A model generated the notes under the pieces. The model was not told the DNA's origin. It made no database searches and worked only from the letters and a program-made list of their open reading frames with translations. Positions 34,128 to 44,348 of a stretch of 64,000 bases of DNA are shown in pieces. The stretch comes from Lepraria neglecta. Its lineage: Eukaryota; Ascomycota; Lecanoromycetes; Lecanorales; Stereocaulaceae. How positions within the stretch are numbered: the stretch's first letter is position 1; the number at the start of each line of letters is the position of its first letter. The translations under genes were made by a program, and so were the position numbers. The stretch is taken from positions 4,216,001 to 4,280,000 of the forward strand of contig CM065653.1 in NCBI GenBank assembly GCA_033220425.1, written 5' to 3'.

Positions 34128-35994
34128 TCAACAGGCAATAAGGCATCCGGGCCCGCCCAAGTTGGCCATAGGATTAGGCAAGTTCGCCGCGGGATTAGGC
34201 ACGCTGGCCGTAGGATTAGGCGAGCTCGCGATTGAATAAGCCAAGCTCACAGCAGTCGAGCCCGTAGGTGCTATTGACGGAGCAGCAACCGCGATGTTCG
34301 ATGCAGAGTTGAAGTAGATTATAGCTTCTGGAGCCCCAGAAGGTACTGGTGAACCCTCAAGTAGACCTCGGTCGAGTGGTCTAGCGGGAGTCGTTGGGGC
34401 ATTGCTTGCTGGACATTGTCCGACGTTTCCTTGATGCTATACCCCACGCACAGGTCTGGTTCGCGGGGCCGTGGAACGCATCTTGAAGGTAGATGTCGAT
34501 TTCAATTGATCGTGGGAGAGTTGGTTGCGATGTGGCTACGAATGTTTGTTTAGTAGATGACCATGTTGAGAAGGCCCTGTGATCGAACTACCTGTTTGAC
34601 GTCTTTTTCGACCGAAAATTGGCTGACTGGTCGCAGTGCCACCTCTGCTGCCGGATATTGGACTGGTGATACAAGTCGCTAACAGTATTTCGGCGACACC
34701 GCGTAGCGTGTCCCAGGTTGTTATTTGCTGTTGGTTAGAAGAGACTGCTATAGCGCAATTGCCTTGCCACCAGCAAGTTTTCTAAGCAGGTGCGTGTGAA
34801 TTCAGAGCATCAAGATGACTTACCAGAAGTTTTGATAATTGGCCCTTGAGCGGGGTCCACCACTACGTTTCCTATGTTGATGAACTGATATAACGCGATC
34901 TCACAGCTCGCGCTACTAGGAACTCCGAGAGTGGAGTCGCATGTGTATTTCACGTTGGCTGGAGATGGTGTTTGTGGCTGTAGAGGGAATTCCCACCACC
35001 TTGCATCCACATCGTAGCTTGCCTTGTGGTGAGACTCTCCAAGACCTTTCAGGACGTTCGCAACACCGTTTTGTTGTTGAGGCGTCGAACTAATGAAATT
35101 ATGCGACAAGCTGTAAATACCGATCAGTTCTTGCTTCGCGAAAACGTAGACGTGTACGTAGATGACCCTTACAAGTCGAAGAGAAGGTCGATGATAAGGA
35201 AGTCGTTTTCTTCTGGCTTCAGATCTACAGAACCCGATAAAGTGATTGTCATGTAATAAGGGACGTCTTAGAAAGTCAGCAAATCAGTCTATCTCCAAAA
35301 CTATCAAATCCTAATGATCACAACAGGCGGGCACGGGAGATGAAAATAGAGTTATCTAATTGAGCACATATACGCATTCAAGGAAGGACTCACTATATCC
35401 ACCATCGGCGCTGACGGACAAGCTTTCCGGAATAGCGACTGAGTTGATAGTCCCATCAGGTTGCTCAACCGCTGCATGGACTCCGCCAAGGTCAACAGGA
35501 CTACCATCGCTGTAAGCAGTAGGTTCGAGGAGAGCTTGAAGCGTGTTCGCCATTCCGTAAGTCCGCACTCCACCCAGTTGCTGTGGGATGCACTCAGCCA
35601 TTAGTGACCAGGCCATTTGCTTGATGTCAATCCAAGAAACCTCAACAGACACATTGTCCTTTGAGTGGCCGTCGAGATCTATGGTGATCATACATTGAGG
35701 GTTCGCTTCATTGTCCGTGTAAACCACTGGGACTTGGATGTCGTTGCTTGATGATGTCAATGATGCGTGAGTGGTGAAAGACTTGGGTTGGGGGCCCAGA
35801 GGCATTTGCATCCATGCTAACTGACAAGCTGATCCTGCAAGTCGGTTCGCAAATCCGAGGTTTGAACTGCATTCCCATCCGTCAGGGGGAACAGGGAAAC
35901 TTGCTCTACTTCGAGTGACATGCAAAGACAGACGAATGACGAGCAGATATGCCGTTGAGACGGAGAATTTTTGCAGAGAGAATGATGACCGCAT
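34128..35994 (-). CDS. Secreted protein with C-terminal seven-residue repeats
   Basis: Six exons in phase: 35994-35394, 35224-35173, 35110-34824, 34762-34592, 34535-34443 and 34366-34128, about 480 aa. A signal-type N-terminus (basic residues, then STAYLLVIRLSLHV) leads into a domain starting PPDGWECSSNLGFANRLAG and containing PQCMITIDLDGHSKDNVSVE. Further on, SASCEIALYQFINIGNVVV and GNCAIAVSSNQQQITTWDTL resemble a Cys-containing domain common in secreted hypothetical proteins of plant-associated and saprotrophic fungi. The C-terminus holds degenerate repeats of P-N-P-x-A-x-L/V type and ends GGPGCLIAC, without a GPI-type hydrophobic tail. All junctions are GT-AG. Splitting into two shorter genes (second start at 35252) is the alternative; phase agreement across all five junctions favours one gene. 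Function unknown. Confidence 0.65.
34155..34238 (+). repeat. 21-bp tandem repeat, four degenerate units, coding
   Basis: Units of the kind ...gccataggattaggc recur every 21 bp (ggattaggc is exact in three units, the fourth is more divergent). On the minus strand they encode S/N-x-P-N-P-x-A heptads near the C-terminus of the secreted protein. Length 21 keeps phase. Confidence 0.7.
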
Positions 35995-36754
35995 TGTATG
36001 TGCTCTAAGAGACCTGGATAAGGGATGAAAGAGAAGACAACTCGAGGAAGGGAGAAGGTGGAATAAATAAAGCCATTATTAAATGGCTAAGTTGAAATTG
36101 CGGGAGCGATTACCAGTAAGAAACAATTAAATGCGCACTTGGTACGTGCACTACTCACGTTGAGATCTCTCAGTGGTGACCGGAACGAAATGAATTGAAA
36201 TGGAACCAACCGAGACTTTGAGGACGCATATTTTAAGCGTCGTTTTATTAGACCCTGGGTGCCCCATCCCGATGTTTCGCGGCAATTGGTAGTGGAGCCT
36301 CACCTGTAAGCGCCGATCATCCCGCGCTGCTCTTACACAGATGGAGATCATGGGAGTGACTGTCTTTGGGACACATGCAGAAAGTTGTCAGGTATCTCTG
36401 AACAGCGTTTCAAAGAACTGGACAAAAATACAACATAGGTCTAGCTTTTTGCAGAGCGCGAGACTTTCACAATCAGGCTGAAGGAAGAATCTCAACCTGC
36501 GGACTGGGGTAAAAATGTCTTGTTGACGCCTGCTTATAACTGTTGAGTGGCAAATCCGGAGACCATTATTCCGGGCCCCGAGTCCATCTTAGATTTTACC
36601 GACGAATAGCCGCCTTTGAAGATTCGAGTCATTCAACTTCACTCTCTATTCTACAACATCACATCACCTCATAAGTCTGCTCTTTCTTTGCTCAACCTTT
36701 TCCGCGCTGCCAAATACTATGACTAGCTTGTGCTGACACTTGCGACTATGAGCC
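35995..36754. other. Divergent promoter region
   Basis: Lies between the starts of the secreted-protein gene (minus) and the F-box/LRR gene (plus). No coding frame recognised. Confidence 0.45.
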
Positions 36755-38971
36755 ATGGTAGGCACGGCGCTTCGCCAGCGTCCCACGCAACGCAAACCGA
36801 AGCCCTCCAGAGATCGTCCCGCACGCAAGAACGTATCCTATCGTGAGCAGACCTCGGACAGTGACGAATTCGATGAACCTGCGAGCGAGGATGATTATGA
36901 ACCGCCCTTGTCGCCACGACCACACAACCCTCCGCCTCCCGCTCAACACTCAAAAGCGAAGGTCTCTAGGAAACGCAAGTCGATTGAGCCTGGACACAGA
37001 CGGCCTTGTTCAAAGAAGGCTAAGACAAGTCACACATTCACAAAGGCACATGAGCATCGAGACACTGGTATACAATTGACTGGAAAGAAAATGCCATGGC
37101 AAACGCTACCTTACCTTGTCTGGCTCTCCATCTTCGACTACGCTTCTCGACCACTGGTCAGCGACACGTTCCAACCCATGCCATCCATTAACTGGCTCTT
37201 CAATGTTGCCCTCTGCTGCAAAGCGTTCACTGAGCCAGTTCTATCCACGCTGTACTATTCGCCACCCCTCTCTCCTCCGACTCGAGCGTATCGCCTTCTC
37301 GAGCAGCTAGCCACACAAACAGATCGCTCCACTTTCAATTACGGCGCAAAGGTCAAATACTTAGATGTGGAAGCCTCTGGCACGTTGCTACACAAATACG
37401 CCGGACAAGATCCCATAGACATTGGAGCGTTCTTCTCTTTCACCCCCCAGCTACGAGGAATTGGCATACACTTACTCTCCGACAATCCCAAACTCCGAAA
37501 GGGTGTCAACTTATCAAGAAGTACGAATGGAAAAGGCATCTACCAGCGGTCTATGTTTTCTACACTTGAGGAGCACAATGTAGCACTCCAAGATTGGACA
37601 TGGAATCAGTTACTCGGGAGGCAGACCTTGCCGCTGCCTGAGCTGAAAGAAGTTCACAACATGGCGCCGTTCCACACTCTGAGGAAGATTTCGTTCGTCA
37701 ACTATGAGGGCAGCATCAATGACAAAGCGAAGCGTCGCGAAGACCTGTTTGCTGAATCGCTAAACGTATTACTGAATCTAGAAAGCCTTTCTTTTCGGAT
37801 GTGTTCGATCATCAGTGACCGATTGATGCCTTTGCTACCTGACAACCTTCAGACGCTTGAAATCCTTGACTGCACCCACTTGAAGTCACCTGCCCTGAAC
37901 ACCTTTCTGGCCGCAAAGGGGAGAAATTTAAAACAGCTGATTCTCGACCACAATAACTCACTCAATTTGTCATTCCTGGCAGACCTCGCCCAGAGTTGTC
38001 CCAAGTTGGAACACCTCAGGATGGACCTGCGATACTTCAACTCATTCTTCACAGTGAGAGACTCCGACCCGAAGTACGAGGTGCTCTTCGCGAAGACGGA
38101 AAGGCCATCATGGCCATCGAGCCTTCAAAGCCTGGAACTCTATCACTTGCGAAAGTGGAGTCTTGATGTCGCGGAAATCTTCTTCTCATCTCTGACGGGT
38201 GCTGCGAGATTGCTGCCTAATCTTCGTCAGCTGAGGATTAAAGCTAGCCTTGAAGCGAGTGGGTGGCGAGATAGGGTTGAGTTTCGGGATAAGTTTACTG
38301 GAAGATTGCGACATGTTTTCCTGAGGAAGTCATCTCCGCCGAACCCGCATCTCAAATCCATCGCAGCTTTCAAGGCTTTCAAGAAACAGCACAGCGATGA
38401 ACGGCGAAAGGGGCGAGAGCAAAAGCGTTCTACAGTGTCGAGTCCTGCTACTCGATCTGCTCGTAAGGGCATGGCAAGCGTGCAGCCCAGTCATGTTGAA
38501 GTCCCTGAGAATGCGGCGAAAGAAGAGGAGAGCGACAGCGATGCTCCTCTTATCGAAGCACGTCGGAACGCCCTAGAAGAAAGCGATAGCGATGGTCTAC
38601 TTGTAAAAGTACGGCGAAGTACGCGAGTCAAGCCACAGCGAGATGACATCTATACTATGTCCGAGAGCTCACCGAGCGGACCGAAGGTCTCTCGTCGCCG
38701 AAGACGCCGAAAGGGACCTGATGATTCTTCGAGTGAAGACTCGGCTCTTGAGGAAGATGTTGTAGGCCCAACCTCTCGGTCCCAATCCGACGAGGAGGAG
38801 GACTACCTGTATGTCCAAGGTCTATGTGACGTCGTTGACGTCCTGATCGATAATCTACGGCCTACCGAGGAGCAGCTCAAAGAGGATGACTTCTTAGACG
38901 AGGAGGCGAGTGGAGATGAGGATTGGAATGGGGATGATGATATGATTGGGGATGACCGCTATGCATGGTAA
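36755..38971 (+). CDS. F-box/LRR-type protein with disordered basic and acidic tails
   Basis: A single-exon frame of 738 codons. The N-terminal 110 residues are basic and disordered (RKRKSIEPGHRRPCSKKAK looks like a bipartite nuclear signal). MPWQTLPYLVWLSIFDYASR (about residues 112-131) is an F-box-like helix pair. From about residue 180 to 520 a leucine-rich-repeat pattern follows (LLNLESLSFRMCSIISDRL, NLQTLEILDCTHLKSPALN, GRNLKQLILDHNNSLNLSFL). The C-terminal 200 residues are disordered with basic (RRRRRRKG) and acidic Ser-rich patches (DDSSSEDSALEED) that look like CK2 sites. This fits a nuclear SCF substrate receptor of the Pof2/Amn1 kind. The assignment is by architecture only; the partner and substrate are unknown. 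No breaks seen. Confidence 0.75.
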   Translation: MVGTALRQRPTQRKPKPSRDRPARKNVSYREQTSDSDEFDEPASEDDYEPPLSPRPHNPPPPAQHSKAKVSRKRKSIEPGHRRPCSKKAKTSHTFTKAHEHRDTGIQLTGKKMPWQTLPYLVWLSIFDYASRPLVSDTFQPMPSINWLFNVALCCKAFTEPVLSTLYYSPPLSPPTRAYRLLEQLATQTDRSTFNYGAKVKYLDVEASGTLLHKYAGQDPIDIGAFFSFTPQLRGIGIHLLSDNPKLRKGVNLSRSTNGKGIYQRSMFSTLEEHNVALQDWTWNQLLGRQTLPLPELKEVHNMAPFHTLRKISFVNYEGSINDKAKRREDLFAESLNVLLNLESLSFRMCSIISDRLMPLLPDNLQTLEILDCTHLKSPALNTFLAAKGRNLKQLILDHNNSLNLSFLADLAQSCPKLEHLRMDLRYFNSFFTVRDSDPKYEVLFAKTERPSWPSSLQSLELYHLRKWSLDVAEIFFSSLTGAARLLPNLRQLRIKASLEASGWRDRVEFRDKFTGRLRHVFLRKSSPPNPHLKSIAAFKAFKKQHSDERRKGREQKRSTVSSPATRSARKGMASVQPSHVEVPENAAKEEESDSDAPLIEARRNALEESDSDGLLVKVRRSTRVKPQRDDIYTMSESSPSGPKVSRRRRRRKGPDDSSSEDSALEEDVVGPTSRSQSDEEEDYLYVQGLCDVVDVLIDNLRPTEEQLKEDDFLDEEASGDEDWNGDDDMIGDDRYAW

Positions 38972-39854
38972 CTGGGGGAGGCTCAACAACTGTATACCTT
39001 TTTAGTAAGCATCCAAGTAATGATGAAGGTTTTATGTTGCATGGAATTTGGCTGGTGGAATAGCTTCTACAATTCCTGGAGTTGGGGCACCATTGAAACC
39101 CAGGACTGAAACGATTAGGCTATAGAAGAATGTCTCTTACGATTGCCAGATTACAAATTAAAAGACTTGAAATTATCATGCTCACTGCATCTTTCCGGTG
39201 GTGGCTGTGGAGTATGGATTTAGCACGCATGAGGCAGGCAGGAGCAACTTCGCTACAACCGCTGTCAAGGAAGTAAATATTGCTAAACCTTTTCCTAATT
39301 TAACCAATTCGCTTCTTCCAATGTCATCCACCATCGATAAACGAACGATACACTAACGCTGACAGCTGTCTCGGTTCACAAGGTGTAAGAGTTCTGTTCC
39401 TAGGTTCTTAAGTCGGTAGAGCCGTTACTTCGTGCTGTGAAGCAAGAGTCGGAGTGAAGTAAACAGCAGCAGACTTTCCCCGAAACTCCATCCCCCACGC
39501 CCTGCAAAACCTTCCAACTTGCACCTTCTAACCCCCATCATTTTGCGACTGACCCTGGCGTCTCGGTCTCACATCGATAAATAAGACAGCTGCTTGACGA
39601 CGCTTCCTTCACCCGAGTCGGATGCCCTTCCACTTGCACTTCACAATCAGGTGAGATCGATGACCAAAAGGCCACGCCAGGACGAGATTACAGACATTCC
39701 TCCTAGTGCAGTGCCGATATCAGCCCACTAAGTTCTTCCACTTTCAGTCCTTCTCAGGTGAGTTGATGATCAGACATCTTCCCACAGAAACATGTACTGA
39801 TCTCTACTTAGCCGAGCGTCACCCTCAGGTCAGCTTCAGTATCTCGCCACCGCA
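38972..39854. other. Intergenic, nothing convincing
   Basis: Contains the 3' flank of the F-box/LRR gene and 5' flank of the next. No gene, tRNA or clear repeat; a box-A-like word near 39412 lacks tRNA stems. Confidence 0.45.
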
Positions 39855-40686
39855 ATGTCTCAACCCCACCTCATGGGCATTCTTCGCGAGATCCGTGACG
39901 CCATCCTGGAGATCTGCCTGGTGGTTGAAGGGCCAATCAACCCGCATCCGGCCTACTACGAGAGCAAGGATCCGTTCGCCGAAGCCGATCGCAAACCTGA
40001 TGTGGCGTTGCTCAAGGTCAACAAATTTATCAATCACGCGGCCACTAAGATCCTCTATAGCAGGAACGTCTGGCGTCTGACTTGGCCTGGCGGAGACCCG
40101 CAAAACTTTCCAGAGAATGATCAACGGCAGACAGGGCCAGATCTGGGGCATTCATTCACAGCACATCCGCCACGTAATCACAAGCTTCGATGTCCGTGAC
40201 GTCGAGCCTGACGAGCTGCTGAGCACATCAAGAACCGTGCATGGGCCGGGTTATTCGGATCTGGACATGGTAGCCAAGCACCGACTGATTCACGACCATC
40301 GCTTTCAGAGTCTTAGGCTCATCTGCTAGTGGAAGTACCTGTTCTTCAAGCTCCTCTCTCCCAGTTCGGCGACGGTCTGCGGATTTTCGCCTCCCGAATC
40401 GGCGACATTCGACTTGGATAACTTCTTTTGTCCGAGCGGCTGCTGCCGAGAAAAGGCTCTTGGGGCAATCTGTCGTGAGATCATATTTCAATGGGACTAT
40501 CGCAAATGCATGTTGAAAGACCATCAGCTCGAGCAGTGTGAGACCGACCCGCAGACCAAATACAACATTCTTGGGCTCAAGACCATGCACGAGAGGAACA
40601 TTGTCCGCCGAGCTTGGCATCGGAAATTGGAGGATGAGGACAGCGAGAAAGTCAGTGGGCGAACTGAGTCGAGCATCTGGTGGTGA
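39855..40686 (+). pseudogene. Decayed 2EXR/DUF7730-like gene
   Basis: The first frame gives a 2EXR-type start (GILREIRDAILEICLVVEGP, then PDVALLKVNKFINHAATKIL and YSRNVWRLTWPGG). Near 40110 the related text continues in another frame (QGQIWGIHSQHIRHVITSFD), with no GT-AG intron to explain the shift. A TAG follows after HRFQSLRLIC (about 40327), and the same frame then continues with FFCPSGCCREKALGAICREI. A broken host gene is the best reading. The paralogous intact gene of this broad family at 6057 is only distantly similar. Confidence 0.55.
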
Positions 40687-40961
40687 TGGGGCACGGCACG
40701 GCACATGCTCGAACGCTGCGATGGTTTCAGAGGTCTTCTTTGAAAGAGAGACCAGCCCAAGCCACAGCTCCCAGGTGACTTTGGCTCCGTGGAGAGCGAT
40801 TCCAATTGAGATACACGCAATCTGAATGAAGAAAGGGTATAGACAGGAAGGGCACCTAGCTGCTGCAATTTGGAAATAGAATGGATTCATTTTGACCATT
40901 TAAATTGCGCTCCAGGGATCAATATCCTTACAATGTCTACCTGATATCCACCCAAACACTA
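40687..40961. other. Short convergent intergenic stretch
   Basis: Lies between the decayed 2EXR-like gene and the EMC7 stop; nothing recognised. Confidence 0.4.
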
Positions 40962-41868
40962 TCACCCCCTTCTCCTCGCCTTCGCCCCACTCCCACTACC
41001 ACTCGTTCCCCCCTCATCTTGAGTCTGCTCCGCACTCCCAGCCGTCTTTCCCGCCATCCAAGCCGCCATGTCGAAGTTCTGCAAGGGGTTCGCGGTGCTG
41101 GCTCCTCCACTTAGTATGCTCTTCTTCTGCTGTTCTTCGAATTCTGCCTTCATCTCTGGGTCCACTAGAAGCACGTCTCGTCAGCTACCGTCCCCATGTA
41201 GTAAAGAAATAACCCGCGAGGTGGCGCAGGTAGGGCAAGAATTACGTACTATTGTCCAACAGATATGGCATTCCAAACACAAAACCCAGCCCCACAATCG
41301 CGATCAAGATCATAGGATTCTTGAGTAAATCCATCGGCGAGACTGCAGCACCAGAAATTAGCCATGTCTCTTCAGCCCCCATTCCTGCGTCCCCGTCCCC
41401 ATCCTTATCCCTGTCGACAAGTTCTCCACCATAGTCTATCACCGGGGAGAACTTACATCCACTCCTAGCCTCATAATACTCCCTCGCCCTCATCACCCTC
41501 AACTCAACCCCCTCTTTCCCCACCCGCATCTTCTCTCCCTGCTGTATTCCCCCTCTTCCAACTCTATAAAGCTCCACCACAGGACCCTCTCCTTTCACAT
41601 CCAACCCATAACTCATAAAGTCATAGTCCTTGCACGCAATGTCTAATAGATACTCTCCCGCATCCGCACTCGTGATGTTGTTAAAGACAAAGCTGTTGCT
41701 CCGCGTGATGGGTGCGCGCAGGGTTCGGCCGGTGGTGGTAAGGATGGCAGTCGTGGAGGGTGGCAGGGCGGGGATGTGCGGTGGGATGCGGAGGGTCAGG
41801 GATGTGGCTGTCAGGAGGGTCGGGAACAGGATCGAGAGGAGGGCTAGGAGGGAGAGGAAGGAGTTCAT
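40962..41868 (-). CDS. EMC7: ER membrane protein complex subunit 7
   Basis: Two exons in phase: 41868-41250 and 41164-40962 (intron 85 nt), about 273 aa. EMC7 is a lumenal/peripheral subunit of the ER membrane complex, which inserts tail-anchored and multipass membrane proteins. A signal peptide (MNSFLSLLALLSILFPTLLT) precedes a beta-sandwich region (LTLRIPPHIPALPPSTTAIL, then SFVFNNITSADAGEYLLDI). A transmembrane helix (NPMILIAIVGLGFVFGMPYL) and the highly characteristic LLDNMDPEMKAEFEEQQKK follow, the Met codon of which is split by the intron. The tail is short and basic (AKARRRG). The position and order of these elements match EMC7/Sop4 relatives throughout. Confidence 0.92.
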
Positions 41869-42179
41869 TGTTGTGGTGGTGGATATCGTGGCTGGGAACG
41901 ACTGTCTCTGAGCTCGAGCTGGAGTTGGAGAGGGTTGCTAGGGCTGCCGGCGCTACCGGTATTTACAGTTTATAAATCAAAAATACCTTGAGGTATCTAT
42001 AAAATACGGTCCATTCCTTCTTGCTTTAAGCTATTGGCTTACGGCTATGGGAGCTGAGATTGTTTGTATCTGGAGTTGCAAAAGCTTGAGAGGGGAAAGC
42101 TTGGCTGAGACTTCTCGGGATCTTACGACTCAAATTTGATGGAGTTCTAAGCTAGAGGATCTCGTCTTGCTCTGTGCGA
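41869..42179. other. Intergenic, EMC7 promoter and GH76 3' flank
   Basis: No gene or clear motif in about 310 bp between the EMC7 start and the GH76 stop (both on the minus strand). Confidence 0.4.
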
Positions 42180-43731
42180 TCACAACAATACTAATGCCGC
42201 GAAGATAAGTAGGGACATAGTTGAGGCTGCTGTGCGAAGTGGCAGCAGGCTCGAGGAGGCGCTCTTTGCTGTTGTAGATGGATGACCTGTTGCTGTAGTT
42301 GAGCTGCTACTGGTCGAGCTCGTCGAGGAGCCTGTTGTAATGTTTGCGGTAGCCGGCGCCGAGGCATTGGTTGCAAGGTTGGCTACGACGACATTCAACG
42401 CACTAAGCTGCTGTCCGACGCCAGTCTTTCCATCAAAGGTTGAATTAGTCCACTGCGCTCCGCATGTTGTAACACCATTCTTTTGTGTGCACTGAGTTGC
42501 AGCGCCCTTCGCTGATTCTTGGAGGTAAGTTGTTATTATGGTCCTCGTGAAGGGCGCTATCTGCGTAGTTGCTCCCATCCATTGGGCTGTCAAACCCTTG
42601 AAGGCGAAGTTATCACTGTCGCAGGTGCCCGTTGGCTCGCAAGCTACCTCGGTCATTACGCCGGGAGGTGAATTCGCGGTATTATTCCCAAAGAAGATCG
42701 ACATTGCAGAGAGCATGCTTTCTGTGCGATTCTGCCATTCAGCACTGCCGTTTGTCTATATTCAGTTAGTACTTGTTCTGTCGAAATGTTGGTGAGGGAA
42801 TGAGTATACGTAATTGTACATTACTGCGCTGCCGTAAAGGAACATTCCCGCAGTATATGTCCACTCCAGATCGTTGATATCGCTGCAATTAGTTGTCGTA
42901 TGTGCGCCGTCGTAGACCTTGAACTCTGAGTCGATCAACCCGATAGAGGTCGTCCAGTCCCATGTCTTGACGGCCCAGTCCGCATACGTTTGATTTCCCG
43001 TATATCTAGCCAGCCTGGCCGCGAGTTGGAAGAAGGTTCCAGCGCTAGGACTGTTCTTGTACGCATAGCCGTTATTAAATTTGAAAATCTGCCATCGTAA
43101 TCCTCCGCCACAAGTTGCCGTGTCCCAGCGGGATGCTTGCAAGTCGAAAACATTCTTGGCGAGATCGATCCACAATGGAGATGCGGATGGAGAAGGAAGC
43201 TGCTGTTCGGCGGCCGTCATCGCGGCCAAAGCCCACATTGCTTGCTCAAAGTTGCCCTGCGTAGTCGCTCAGATTAGCAAGTATCACTGTAAAAGGTCTG
43301 CAGCTTAGGTCTGCAGCTTATTCTCTTACCTCTGTTGTGGTCTGGTTGGGAACCATATAGTCTTTGTCCGGTCCAACTTGCGCAAGTAGCGCCTGTTGTA
43401 CGAGGCTATTGTATTGAGTATCCGCCGTGTAGTTCCAGTAGTCAATCAGACCGCCCCAAACAGCACCTGATTCCCACCAGTAGATCAACGGCTCCTCAAA
43501 GACGCCGATGGGCTGTCCTAGTTGCGTTCCATTGTAGTACTTAAGCAGACCTTGAGCGACAGTTTGAGCGGCAGTCTTGATAGATCCTGCTCAATATTAG
43601 CAACGTCCAGGGTGTTTGCTAGTTGGTAATTGGTACTCGCCTGGATCAGTGACATCGAGTGTGAGGGCATCAGCGAGGAGTGCTCCGGTCAGGGCAAGTA
43701 ACGAGCTAGGTGAACGAAGTATGAATTGCAT
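42180..43731 (-). CDS. GPI-anchored GH76 protein (Dfg5/Dcw1-like)
   Basis: Four exons in phase: 43731-43641, 43586-43330, 43256-42810 and 42755-42180, about 456 aa. Relatives (Dfg5/Dcw1) act at the plasma membrane or wall, cross-linking GPI-anchored mannoproteins to wall glucan. A signal peptide ([20 protein letters not shown]) is followed by [58 protein letters not shown] and [20 protein letters not shown], all in the family's order. A Ser/Thr-rich stalk and a C-terminal hydrophobic tail ([14 protein letters not shown]) predict a GPI anchor. The first intron uses a GC donor (CAG|GCGAGT). Where relatives have an Asp-Asp catalytic pair (G-N-D-D-Q), this protein reads G-N-F-E-Q, so activity is doubtful. 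Confidence 0.88.
43295..43320 (+). repeat. Perfect 13-bp tandem duplication in a GH76 intron
   Basis: The word ggtctgcagctta occurs twice back to back, within the second intron of the GH76 gene, without touching its splice sites. Confidence 0.8.
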
Positions 43732-44348
43732 CTTGGGAGGGTCTTGAGCCAGGGAGTTGATGCGACTGAGGGAGGTGGTGAGAGCTTTCTTCCAGGACGT
43801 TGGGCCTTGGTTGAGTAACAAAGGCCATTCTCGTAGTCATCCATGGTGCCATAATAGCTTCTATTTACAGAAGTGAATGCGCAGCTGCCGGAGCTGTAAT
43901 TTGAAACAGGTAGCATCGAAGAAGCCTAGGGAAATCCCTATAACGACGCCTAAAGGTTTTTAGAACCCCCTGAAAAGGGCTATGTTCCAGCCAAGCTTTT
44001 TCGCTTAGAAGTCTATTTCTATGGGCGTCCTCTAAGGGTTCCTGACAGCAAGCCTGCTCTTTTGCCAACGCTTTCCGGCGTCCTGCATCACAGGTTAGAG
44101 CAGGGCCCTAAACGGTAACTCGCGAGTCAATCTGGAGTTGCTATTCTGTTGAGATATCAGAGCTGTTTCGAGGCATGCCATGGGGGTTGCAACCTCAAGT
44201 GCCAGGATTTAAGTTAGAACAGGTACCAGGATCCTTCAGCAACTGCGCCGCTCGGCCTCTTCCAAATGTATACAACAATGGATTTGGCTTCGCCTTCCGG
44301 GCTATACTTCCATTCTACTCAACCGTCTGGTTCTGAGTTCCATATCGA
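43732..44348. other. Divergent promoter region
   Basis: Between the GH76 start (minus) and the protease-like start (plus). A short inverted A/G-rich pattern near 43970-44010 was not pursued; no gene seen. Confidence 0.4.

Noticed and set aside
34810-35252. A separate small gene starting at 35252
   Set aside because: The five junctions of the larger secreted-protein model all agree in phase, which makes a separate gene less likely, though not excluded.
39410-39475. Possible tRNA near ggtagagccg
   Set aside because: Stems do not pair and no GGTTCGA-type box B follows.
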